Notes under the pieces: generated by a model
Seen by the model: only the letters and a program-made list of their open reading frames with translations
Database searches by the model: none
Told to the model about the DNA's origin: nothing
Made by a program: the position numbers and the translations under genes
Shown: in pieces, positions 8,242 to 16,587 of the stretch
Numbering within the stretch: the first letter of the stretch is position 1
Layout: each line of letters opens with the position of its first letter
NCBI RefSeq assembly: GCF_022869785.1
Contig: NZ_CP094997.1
Coordinates: 1,736,001-1,800,000, forward strand
Length of the DNA: 64,000 bases
Source: Dyadobacter chenwenxiniae
GTDB lineage: Bacteria; Bacteroidota; Bacteroidia; Cytophagales; Spirosomataceae
Reading direction: 5' to 3'

Positions 8242-9168
8242 CTATTGGGAACGTATTTTGAATGTGATCGTTCCTACTGACTCATCCGGCACATTCGATG
8301 ACTTTGGGATGAAAGTCAGGTCCCGGACTGCGCTTTTATATTTGTTAACAACTGCATAATCGGTTACCGTTGTGTTTTGCGTGATAATGCTTTTCACACG
8401 GCCGTTTTTATCCACCGTTATCTTGAATGTAATGTCTCCCGTAGCGTCCGAATTATCGTCTACGACCGGTCTTCTAGACCAGCTCCATCCGGATAAGCTC
8501 AACCCTACTGCCGTTCCGCCACCGCCACCTTCGCCTTTGTATGTTTTTGCGAAAAGGCTTCCTGTCTTCGACCCTTTATCGCCCACTCCTTCTGCATCGT
8601 CTCCGTTATTATTACCACCCACGCCGCTCTTCGTGCCATTGGTGCCGTTGCTGCCTGACTTGCTGCCGGATGATTTGGTAAACAATGCATCTTTATTAAC
8701 AGCCTTCTCGGGAGCCGGCTTTACAGCGGGTGCCGACGAAGCTTCCGAACCAGTTGATTTCTTGCTCTCATTCTTTTCCGGCGCTTCCACGGGACTTTCT
8801 GCCTTGGAAGTGATTACAGGCTTTTCTGCGACCGTTTTTGTGGGTTTAACAGGCTCGATTTTCGGAGGTGTAGGTGGTGTCGGCTTTGGCGTGGCCACAG
8901 ATTTAACCTTCTTCACTTCATCTGCATCGGCGCGCATGTTTTCCGCCACCTTGCTGTCGTTAGGCTTATTGAATGTCTGAATATCACCTTTACCGACTTT
9001 GCTTGTTCCGTAATTAACTTCAACAAACAGTTCCATAGGCTGCACTTTTGGCAGCGAACTATTGAGCCTGATAAAGAAGAACATGCCCAGCATTGCAACC
9101 GTAATCCCGATGGACATGGCCCAGGAAACTGCAATTCGCTGACGATCTTCGGCTTGTAATACAATCAT
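8242..9168 (-). CDS. TonB-like energy transducer protein
   Basis: A 308-residue single-pass inner-membrane protein. The N-terminal cytoplasmic stub is followed by a transmembrane segment, about residues 15-34 (SIGITVAMLGMFFFIRL). A long Pro/Lys/Glu- then Gly/Asn-rich periplasmic region (about 60-225, with KPTPPTPPKIEP) ends in a C-terminal domain (about 240-308) containing GDITFKITVDKNGRVKSI, as in TonB/TolA-type transducers. In this family the C-terminus contacts outer-membrane partners and transfers the proton-motive force. Its ExbB/ExbD partners are not in the neighbouring genes seen here. Which receptor it serves is unknown. Confidence 0.72.
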   Translation of the reverse strand: MIVLQAEDRQRIAVSWAMSIGITVAMLGMFFFIRLNSSLPKVQPMELFVEVNYGTSKVGKGDIQTFNKPNDSKVAENMRADADEVKKVKSVATPKPTPPTPPKIEPVKPTKTVAEKPVITSKAESPVEAPEKNESKKSTGSEASSAPAVKPAPEKAVNKDALFTKSSGSKSGSNGTNGTKSGVGGNNNGDDAEGVGDKGSKTGSLFAKTYKGEGGGGGTAVGLSLSGWSWSRRPVVDDNSDATGDITFKITVDKNGRVKSIITQNTTVTDYAVVNKYKSAVRDLTFIPKSSNVPDESVGTITFKIRSQ

Positions 9169-9230
9169 CGTATTTGCTTTTATTTTACTTTCTCAACAAC
9201 GCAAAACTAAAAAAAATCGTGTGTTACGAA

Positions 9231-9257
9231 AAAAGGAAGCATTAACTGCTTCCCCTT
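9231..9257 (-). terminator. Rho-independent terminator after the HU/SPOR gene
   Basis: Stem GGAAGCA-TTAAC-TGCTTCC at 9235-9253. On the minus strand it is followed by CTTTTTT. It lies just downstream of the gene ending at 9274 and separates it from the TonB-like gene. Confidence 0.75.
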
Positions 9258-9273
9258 TTGATATGCTGTCTGT

Positions 9274-10365
9274 TTACTTTCTCACGTAGACCCAGCCTGC
9301 TTCTCCAATTACCCTTTTCAATTTTGCCGAGGCACGGTAAGCATCGGTTTCATTACCGTAGCCATTGACTGCCACCTTCACTTTTTTACCAAATCTATCC
9401 GGAGGCAAGATGCTCGCGTCTTCAAAACCTTTTTCTTTCAATTGCGTTAAAAGGACATTTGCCTGTCTCATTCCCTTGAATGTTCCCGCGATCACATAAA
9501 ATTTCGATTCTTTCACTGGTTCAACGGACCCGGCAGGTTGCGGCTTAGCCGCAGGAACAAATGCTTTCTCCTTTGCTGAATCAACTTTAACAACTGTGGC
9601 TGCCTCACCAGGCTTTGTAGCAATTACCGAAGAATCAACAACAACTGGCTGCGTCGCTGGTGATGGAGCCACTTCCACTGGTACAACAACTGTTTCGGTT
9701 TTTTCTTCACTAACAGTTTCTGATTTCGGGAACAGCTCTGCAAACGGATTCAATGTGCTTTGAATGTCTCCGTTTTTTGAATTCACTAAAAACACGCTTA
9801 AACCGCAGACGATCGTTGCTATTACCGCAGCAGCAGCCCACTTGGCCCACCTGAATGTGTTGGACCTTTCTTCCTCTGCCTCAATCACTTCAACTTGTTC
9901 TTCGGCAATGTATGTTTCCGCTGCTGCAACCGAAATCAGCTTTTTATCAATTTGCTTCGCTCTGATCTTCTCGAAACCGTACCATTCGTCCTTAAAATAC
10001 TTTTCCGTGTTGGGTTCAAAAACGAGCTTGCCCTCGATATTTTTACTGAAATCGCCAATCCCGGTAATCTGGGCCTGACCGCGCTGTTCCAGATTTTGGC
10101 GCAGCTCGTCCGTGTAATGTTTCACATAATCAACTGCCTCCGTATGCGACAAACCTTCATGGCGCGAAATGTAATTCGCCAGCAACCCGTCGTCCAGTTT
10201 CAGAAACTCGTTGAATGCTAGCTTCTTGGCAGGCGGGGAAAAAGTTTGTGACATATCATCGTAAGCAGCCGGAATCTGGTGCGAAAGCAATGCTCCGAAT
10301 CCTGGAATGATTACAAATTCATATTCACCTACAAGTTTTCGGATTACTGTTTCGACTGCTATCAT
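9274..10365 (-). CDS. Membrane protein with N-terminal HU-CCDC81-like domains and C-terminal SPOR domain
   Basis: The open frame reaches 10419, but the ATG at 10365 gives the usual N-terminus MIAVETVIRKLVGEYEFVII. The product is 363 residues. Residues 1-58 and 59-135 resemble the two bacterial HU-CCDC81 domains (PGFGALLSHQ; LDDGLLANYISRHEGLSHTE; GQAQITGIGDFS). One transmembrane helix lies at about 174-196 (WAAAAVIATIVCGLSVFLV). A Pro/Ala/Val-rich linker leads to a C-terminal SPOR domain (287-363: KFYVIAGTFKGMRQANVLL, ending GWVYVRK). SPOR domains bind denuded septal peptidoglycan, and HU-type folds bind DNA. The predicted layout puts the HU part in the cytoplasm and SPOR in the periplasm. Function is not established. 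Confidence 0.85.
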   Translation of the reverse strand: MIAVETVIRKLVGEYEFVIIPGFGALLSHQIPAAYDDMSQTFSPPAKKLAFNEFLKLDDGLLANYISRHEGLSHTEAVDYVKHYTDELRQNLEQRGQAQITGIGDFSKNIEGKLVFEPNTEKYFKDEWYGFEKIRAKQIDKKLISVAAAETYIAEEQVEVIEAEEERSNTFRWAKWAAAAVIATIVCGLSVFLVNSKNGDIQSTLNPFAELFPKSETVSEEKTETVVVPVEVAPSPATQPVVVDSSVIATKPGEAATVVKVDSAKEKAFVPAAKPQPAGSVEPVKESKFYVIAGTFKGMRQANVLLTQLKEKGFEDASILPPDRFGKKVKVAVNGYGNETDAYRASAKLKRVIGEAGWVYVRK

Positions 10366-10393
10366 GAACGTTTTTTCAGTTAACTGAGCGAAG

Positions 10394-12064
10394 TTAAAAA
10401 GAAAACGATAATCCTCCAATAAAGTTTAGTCCTTGCTGCGGGTAATATTGATAACGTTGATACTCTTTGCCCAACACATTGTTGAGTGACACAAAGGCTG
10501 AGAAGTTCCTGGTTAACAGATAATCGATCTTGAAATTCAGATCTGCGATTACAGGCAATTTTGTCACTTTGCCAGTTTGGAAATTTTTCGCTTTTATCCC
10601 TCTCAACATATAAAAATCAGCCGTAACAAATAGTTTTTTGCTGATGGCAAGTGCGTTAAACCAGTTTAACGTAAGGTCCGGACGGTGCCAGGGCTCTTCC
10701 AGGTCTGAAACAGCGTAATCGAAGAAGTTAACTTTGAGAGAAGTCTTAAACAAATCATTAAAGTTATAGCCTGCCTGACCTGCAATACTTAACACCTTTG
10801 TTTTGCCCGGATCGTATAGAATGGCAAACATGGATGTATCGGCGATTGAATTATTGAAATAATAAAAATTCCTGTATTGCGAGTAGGCCACTTTACCTTC
10901 ATAGTTAAATCCGGCAAGCCCTTCACCTTTCACCCCTGCACTGATTTCATAGTCCTTATCAGTGTTAAGTATTTGAACATTGGGACCCAGCCATTGGTTT
11001 TCCCCCAGCATACTTTTCAAGGTATTTCTTACCATATCGCCATTCCAGCCAGCAAAGATGTGCAATCCTGCAAATGGGGCCACATCGATGTTTAACACCG
11101 GAAATGCCTTCGTCCTGTTGATTTCGAGCTCGCTATCCGTTTCGTTGGCAACATTGATACCCGCAGTCACCGAGAAAAGCTCCGAGGTATATTTGAATGT
11201 AGGTTTTACACGAAACAGATTTCTGTTGTATGTAAACCTGTCAACCCGCTGCGTTATGAATGCATCCGCTTCCAGTAATGCGTGAAATGATTCTGACAAA
11301 GGAACCGAAGCCATTAACTTCGTTCCCCAGTCAAGCTCGGACGCTTCATATCTGTCGCGCAGTGTATGTAAGCTGGTTTTCACAGAATAATCAACTAACA
11401 CAGAAGCGTCTGTATTTTCAAAACCCAATGCAACTCCAAAACGATTGATCGTTTGGCGGATGCTGTCCCGGTTCACCTGAACGGTTTCGGGCTGGGGTTT
11501 GTAACCATAGAAATAATAGTTCTTACGGTCATAATCCAATGCAGCCTCCACTTTGTACTTGCTGCGAATGTACTTACCGCCGATCTTGAAATTCGTGGCT
11601 GCGTTTGCAGAATTTTTATTATCGACAGGACCATTGGCAGCAGACAAATGTTTGAGCTGCGTGGTAAAGACCAGATCTTCGGAAGGCCGCCCCCCAACAA
11701 ACGCTTCACCCAGGAAACGGCCGTAGTTACCAGCTCCGAGCTTAACATAGTTGTTCAGCACATCGGGTTCATCCTCGCGTTTTTGTTCATCAGAGGACGC
11801 AGCTACGCTGGGTGTAAGTTTTGGTGACGAAAGGTCTATTTGCGGATCAATGATCTGATAATCGACCTTTTTCTTGCCTGTTTCTCCTTTGATAGGGTCC
11901 ACTTTATCATAAACCCTGTTGGCAGGTGCAAATTCAATGCTTTTCTCTTTAACAATCTCATAAGTCTGGCTCTCGATCTCTCCGCGTTGTGCCATAGCAA
12001 ACTGGGATGAGAAGCCAAGTGTCAATAAAAATAAGGAAGAACGTATCGCGGTGGATTTCGTCAT
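10394..12064 (-). CDS. Outer-membrane beta-barrel protein, TonB-receptor-like
   Basis: The frame opens further upstream inside the TPR gene, but the ATG at 12064 gives a proper signal peptide (MTKSTAIRSSLFLLTLGF, cleavage after AMAQ). The product is 556 residues. A short periplasmic N-terminus (EIVKEKSIEFAPANRVYD) is followed by alternating amphipathic strands typical of a barrel, such as VKLGAGNYGRFLGEAFVGG and FYYFNNSIADTSMFA. The last residues (GLNFIGGLSFSF) end in phenylalanine, the signal for BAM-mediated insertion. No plug domain or TonB box is evident, so it is a barrel of unknown substrate. It lies between the TPR gene (43-base gap) and the HU/SPOR gene (28-base gap), so co-transcription is likely. 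Confidence 0.78.
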   Translation of the reverse strand: MTKSTAIRSSLFLLTLGFSSQFAMAQRGEIESQTYEIVKEKSIEFAPANRVYDKVDPIKGETGKKKVDYQIIDPQIDLSSPKLTPSVAASSDEQKREDEPDVLNNYVKLGAGNYGRFLGEAFVGGRPSEDLVFTTQLKHLSAANGPVDNKNSANAATNFKIGGKYIRSKYKVEAALDYDRKNYYFYGYKPQPETVQVNRDSIRQTINRFGVALGFENTDASVLVDYSVKTSLHTLRDRYEASELDWGTKLMASVPLSESFHALLEADAFITQRVDRFTYNRNLFRVKPTFKYTSELFSVTAGINVANETDSELEINRTKAFPVLNIDVAPFAGLHIFAGWNGDMVRNTLKSMLGENQWLGPNVQILNTDKDYEISAGVKGEGLAGFNYEGKVAYSQYRNFYYFNNSIADTSMFAILYDPGKTKVLSIAGQAGYNFNDLFKTSLKVNFFDYAVSDLEEPWHRPDLTLNWFNALAISKKLFVTADFYMLRGIKAKNFQTGKVTKLPVIADLNFKIDYLLTRNFSAFVSLNNVLGKEYQRYQYYPQQGLNFIGGLSFSF

Positions 12065-12107
12065 GAGTCTTAATATTTTCTGTTTGTCCCGCAGGAATGA
12101 ATCTTTT

Positions 12108-15100
12108 TTATTTGCTGATCTGAGCCAGTTTTTCCTTAGCAAGCTGAACTGCTTCCTTGTCATCGGAATTGTCGATAATCGACGTTAATGTGGCCTTAGC
12201 CTGCCCCATCTCATTCAGCCCGACATACACCTCAGCAAGCAGTATAAAAGACCTTACACGCCAGTAGTCATACCCCTCGAAATTCTTGCCCATCTCAATG
12301 ATCGCCGTCTCGGCATCTTTGTATTTTTTGTTTTTAAATAGCACCATAGCGGACCAATAACTTGCCTCAGCACCATATTCGTCTTTCGAGGAAGCTGCGA
12401 TTTTCTTAAACTCCTCGCCGGCCTTTGTCAGATCTCCGCGCTCGTAGGGAACCTTACCCGCATACAACTGCGCTTTACCTACTGCACCCGGGATCAGGTT
12501 ACCTGTATTGATCACTTCTTTTGCATAATACAGTGTCGAGTCGTAGCTCTTCAATGTATAATAAGTGTCCATTAAACCAACCCAAGCCTGAGCCTGCTCT
12601 TTTTTGCTTTCAGAATTACGAAGCAGTACGCGGAAATTTGACACGGCATTGTTATGGTTGCCGCGGCCAATTTCCAGCTCAGCCGAACGCTGTGCGGCCG
12701 CTGCGACGAATGTCGATTTGTTCTGCTGAACCACTTTACCGAAATATTCCAGAGCTTCGTTCACCTTGCCAATCTTGTCATAGGACGAGGCGATGAAGTA
12801 ATTAGCGTCATATTGATGCTTGCTGGCTGGATAGCTTTGAACAAAGCTTTGCAGCGAGTTGATCGCATTTTCGTATTTCTCGGCATAATAGAGATTCCGG
12901 ACGTTATCAAACTCAACTTCTTCCAGCTTTTCATTGCCCGGGTTGTTCTTTCTCACTACACCAAGCACTTGCGTAAACTCTTCAGGACGACCGACAGCCG
13001 TATAAGCTTCCTGAATCCCTTCCAATGCGCTGCTCGCAGACGGAGAATCCGGATATTCAGTCAGTATCTTCCGAAAATCGACAATAGCCTGTTCATAAAC
13101 CTGCAAGTTATAATATGACTGTGCCCGGCGAAGTAATGCTGCCGGAATTGCGTTACTCTTGGGCTTCTCGTTTATCATCCGTGTGAAACCTTTCACAGCA
13201 GCAGAATAACTTTGTTTCTGGAAATCAATGTCGGCTAATTGGAAGTACGCATCATCCAGATATCTCGACTGCGGATATTGGCTGATCAACTGATCAAATT
13301 GTTTGCGCGCTTCCTGCTCACGGTTCATGTATACATATGCGCGGGCTTTCTGGAACAATGCGTAGTCCTTATCCACATTCCCTTTGGCCGAAACCTGTTC
13401 GTAGGTTTTAATCGCTTCATTGTAATTCTTTGCAGCCAGGTAACAATCCGCTAGTCGCGAAAAGCCATCTTCAATCATTGCCGGCTCAATGCCTTCAATG
13501 TTGTTCGTGAATTCCTTAAAGTATGTTAACGCCTGGGCGTATTTTTTTTGATTATAATAAATGTATCCCAAAGCGTACAAACTCTTTCTTGCATAAATGC
13601 CTGCCTTGGGATTTTTAGAAATCTGCGAGTAAAGGTTGGCAGCTTCATCCACTTTGTTCAAACCGTATGTGGACTCAGCTTTGTAATATGTTGCAGAAAT
13701 GAAAAGTTGTTCGTCAATCGGAAACTTGATGGACTTATCAAACATTACAATCGCGTTGTCAAACTTCTGTGCATTGAAATCAAGCACGCCCTGGTTATAA
13801 GTAAGCCGTTGATAGGTGCCATTAATTTTAGTATTCCGCCTGGAAAGGCCTTCTATGTACTTTATTGCCCCTACCGAGTTGCTTGCACTGGCATATCCTT
13901 CTGCCACTAGTTCGGTTGCTTCCTCTGTATGCTTGCTCTGGGGATACTTCGCCATGAAGTCATTGAACTCCTTAACGGCCTCATTGTTGTTTCCCGACTC
14001 CAATTGCACCTTGGCGTGGTTGTATGCCGCTTCTTCCTTTATAACCGGGTTGAAGTCAAGCTTTGATGCATTGTCAAATGAAGTTAAAGCATAACTTAAA
14101 TTAGAAGTCTTTAAATAACTGATTCCCAGTATGTAAGAAGCGTACTGCGAAACAGAATCTTTACCTGGTCCGATGGGTTTTAGGTTGGTTATTGCACCTT
14201 CATAATTCCCACTCCTGAACTGCGCATGCCCGTAATGAAGCGCTACCGTAGGAGGCACAGCACCGGGTTTCATACGCTTGTAGCGCTCGTAAGATGTAAC
14301 AGCCGCAGCGTAGTCGCCTTTTTCGTAATAAACCTCTGCCACATATAAAGCGACGTCATCCAGCTTAGTATTGCCTCTTTGTGTCTTCAATACTTTTTCA
14401 CCGTATGCTAAAAGCTCATCATGCCGCTTTAACTGATACAATGAAGAGATGATCCAGTTCGGTGCTTCATTTTTGTAATAAGGATGATCTTCGATACGCT
14501 GAAAATCCTGATAAGCTTCTTCGAACTTATTTTTCTGATAGTTAATTACACCCGCATAGAACGAGGCATCACCGGCGTTGGCAAATGAAGCGTCGGTTTT
14601 TACCTGATTAAACAATGGCAAAGCCGCATCCAGCTGCTGGGTATTATAATATGACATGGCCAGCTGATAAGTGCTTTCCTGTTTGTTAGCACCGCTTCCC
14701 GATACGTTAACAGCCTTTTCGAGATACGTTATGGCTTTGTCGTATTGCCCTGAGTTGTAATAATAACGCCCCAGGTCGCCGTAGATTTGCTGAGCCTTCG
14801 GATGTTCTGAGTGGTTCTTGACAAACCGGTCTACCTGTACTTCTGCCTCCGGATAGTTGAGGTATAAACCGGTCACTGCCACATAATATTCAGCTGTGAC
14901 CTTATTATAATCGGTGGTACTCAGCAACTTGTCGTCATTGCTCAGAAATTCGTTGAACTCCTGCCTGGCAGCGACATAGTTAGACTTTTCATAATATTCC
15001 AGGCCGTTTCGAAAATGGGCTTCCGGTTCTGTAATACTTAATGTATTCTGAGCAAAAACCGAAGATGCGCCAACATATAAAAGCATTCCGAAAGTGGAGG

Positions 15101-15119
15101 CGCCGTGTTTAAAAACCAT
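12108..15119 (-). CDS. Large secreted tetratricopeptide-repeat protein
   Basis: Start chosen at the ATG at 15119 because MVFKHGASTFGMLLYVGASSVFAQ is a signal peptide; the frame opens at 15167. The product is 1003 residues. Almost the whole chain consists of TPR units, for example ARQEFNEFLSNDDK, GQYDKAITYLEKAVN, NYEGAITNLKPIG, KYAQALTYFKEFTNN and YENAINSLQSFVQSYP. Such exported TPR solenoids act as scaffolds in the periplasm or at the outer membrane. The following barrel and HU/SPOR genes suggest an envelope assembly role, which is inference only. No catalytic domain is visible. Confidence 0.85.
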   Translation of the reverse strand: MVFKHGASTFGMLLYVGASSVFAQNTLSITEPEAHFRNGLEYYEKSNYVAARQEFNEFLSNDDKLLSTTDYNKVTAEYYVAVTGLYLNYPEAEVQVDRFVKNHSEHPKAQQIYGDLGRYYYNSGQYDKAITYLEKAVNVSGSGANKQESTYQLAMSYYNTQQLDAALPLFNQVKTDASFANAGDASFYAGVINYQKNKFEEAYQDFQRIEDHPYYKNEAPNWIISSLYQLKRHDELLAYGEKVLKTQRGNTKLDDVALYVAEVYYEKGDYAAAVTSYERYKRMKPGAVPPTVALHYGHAQFRSGNYEGAITNLKPIGPGKDSVSQYASYILGISYLKTSNLSYALTSFDNASKLDFNPVIKEEAAYNHAKVQLESGNNNEAVKEFNDFMAKYPQSKHTEEATELVAEGYASASNSVGAIKYIEGLSRRNTKINGTYQRLTYNQGVLDFNAQKFDNAIVMFDKSIKFPIDEQLFISATYYKAESTYGLNKVDEAANLYSQISKNPKAGIYARKSLYALGYIYYNQKKYAQALTYFKEFTNNIEGIEPAMIEDGFSRLADCYLAAKNYNEAIKTYEQVSAKGNVDKDYALFQKARAYVYMNREQEARKQFDQLISQYPQSRYLDDAYFQLADIDFQKQSYSAAVKGFTRMINEKPKSNAIPAALLRRAQSYYNLQVYEQAIVDFRKILTEYPDSPSASSALEGIQEAYTAVGRPEEFTQVLGVVRKNNPGNEKLEEVEFDNVRNLYYAEKYENAINSLQSFVQSYPASKHQYDANYFIASSYDKIGKVNEALEYFGKVVQQNKSTFVAAAAQRSAELEIGRGNHNNAVSNFRVLLRNSESKKEQAQAWVGLMDTYYTLKSYDSTLYYAKEVINTGNLIPGAVGKAQLYAGKVPYERGDLTKAGEEFKKIAASSKDEYGAEASYWSAMVLFKNKKYKDAETAIIEMGKNFEGYDYWRVRSFILLAEVYVGLNEMGQAKATLTSIIDNSDDKEAVQLAKEKLAQISK

Positions 15120-15277
15120 AGAGACTGAGTTGGTGAATTTTTGATTTGAATTAATGTCATTAACCATATCCTTTTAAAGAGTAATTTGGTGCGCTCTTAC
15201 CTCCTAAAATTGTTTGCTATCTAACGAAAAGTGTACTAAAACCGTATACATTGCAGGCAAACGCAATATTTATAACC

Positions 15278-15529
15278 TTAGAAGATCACTTCATTTCGCA
15301 TTAAAGACGCTGAAAAATCACCATGCATTGCATCAAAACGAGAGGTGATTGCAGCGATAAATGATTCGTCCAAGCAGCGTTCTATTTCTGCCGCACTTTC
15401 AATTTCATAGTCATCGATTTTGTAAGTTTGCTCGTACATGCCCGATTCAATCTTGACAATGTATTTATTATTCCACTGATACAGGCCGATCTTAAATTTG
15501 TCGTTGGGTATATCTTTAATGTATCTCAT
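15278..15529 (-). CDS. Small protein of unknown function (83 aa)
   Basis: I do not recognise this protein. It begins MRYIKDIPNDKFKIGLYQWN, has a beta-strand-like first half and an acidic second half (DDYEIESAAEIERCLDESF), and has no signal, transmembrane segment or cysteine pair. It stands alone between the TPR gene and the divergent TPR lipoprotein, whose start is only 24 bases away, so the two promoters must overlap the opposing genes or this spacer. Codon use looks like that of the neighbours, which supports a real gene. Confidence 0.6.
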   Translation of the reverse strand: MRYIKDIPNDKFKIGLYQWNNKYIVKIESGMYEQTYKIDDYEIESAAEIERCLDESFIAAITSRFDAMHGDFSASLMRNEVIF

Positions 15530-15552
15530 TTTATCAAAATTGTTGCAATATC

Positions 15553-16587
15553 ATGGTTATCAATATTAAACTAAATAAAATACTAATATTATTAGTGCTA
15601 ATCCTATCATCTTGTTCGGGTCAGGACAAGAAGGATGCTGCTGACTTTTTCTTGAAAGGCAACCGGGCATTAAATCAAAAGAACTATGCCGAAGCCTTGC
15701 GCCTGTATGACGAAGCAATTGCCAAAAATGCAGATTTTTCAGACGCCTACCTCAATAAAGGAATAACTTTGTTAAAAATGGGAAGGCCGGCAGATGCTCA
15801 CGAGATTTTGACAGAAGCAATTAAAATTGACCCGACGCTCACACAGGCAAATCTCGTCAGGGCAGAATCAGGGCTTGATTTAGGCCGGTTGCGCGAGGCA
15901 AAACAGGATTTGCAGCAAATTGAAAAAGATTACAAGGATTCGTCCAGGTTTTTCCTCGTTCGCGGAAACCTGCTCGGTGCAGAAGGAAATGCTTCCCTCG
16001 CATTAGCTGACTATGATCGCTCGATCCAGTTACAGAAGCTGAATGTTGAAGCATATGTTAACCGGGGAGCTATATACTACGGCCTGAAAAACTGGAAATC
16101 TGCCAAGGAAGATTTTGAAAATGCGCTTGCACTGAATCCTGCTCAGCCGGAAGCGCTCAATAATCTGGGACTAATTGCGACAAAAGAGCAGGATTGGAAG
16201 TCGGCACTCTCCTATTTCGACAAAGTGCTGTCGGCCGCACCGGACGATCCGTATTCGCTCAACAACAAAGGCTACGTGCTTTTGCAAACCGGCTCGGTGG
16301 AGCAGGCGAAAAATTTGATCGAGAAATCCCTGGATAAGCTTCCTAAGAATGGATATGCTTTCCGAAATCTCGGGATATATTATCAGAAGGCCGGACGGCC
16401 GGAAAAGGCAACCGAAGCTTTTTCAAAAGCAATGGATATTGCGGAGCCCGTGGACATGCTTTACGGGCTGGCTGGACAAGTTTACTTCCAACAAAAAAAT
16501 ATCGCAGAAGCCTGCAAAATCTGGAAGCAGGGCATTATGTTAAATGACTCGCTCGCCATTGCGGAAGCTGCAAAAAACTGCCGGTAA
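15553..16587 (+). CDS. Tetratricopeptide-repeat lipoprotein
   Basis: A 344-residue protein. The N-terminus KILILLVLILSSCSGQ has a lipobox (LSSC), so it is lipid-anchored. The rest is about eight TPR motifs, such as YAEALRLYDEAIAKNADFSD, GNASLALADYDRSIQL, NWKSAKEDFENALALNPAQP and RPEKATEAFSKAMDIAEP. TPRs mediate protein contacts; the partner is unknown. Its stop codon directly abuts the stop of the convergent menD gene, with no spacer, so no terminator can lie between them. Confidence 0.85.
   Translation: MVINIKLNKILILLVLILSSCSGQDKKDAADFFLKGNRALNQKNYAEALRLYDEAIAKNADFSDAYLNKGITLLKMGRPADAHEILTEAIKIDPTLTQANLVRAESGLDLGRLREAKQDLQQIEKDYKDSSRFFLVRGNLLGAEGNASLALADYDRSIQLQKLNVEAYVNRGAIYYGLKNWKSAKEDFENALALNPAQPEALNNLGLIATKEQDWKSALSYFDKVLSAAPDDPYSLNNKGYVLLQTGSVEQAKNLIEKSLDKLPKNGYAFRNLGIYYQKAGRPEKATEAFSKAMDIAEPVDMLYGLAGQVYFQQKNIAEACKIWKQGIMLNDSLAIAEAAKNCR

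Noticed and set aside
8372..8980. 202-codon frame opposite the TonB-like gene
   Set aside because: It is antisense to the Pro/Gly-rich coding region, whose low complexity keeps the other strand open.
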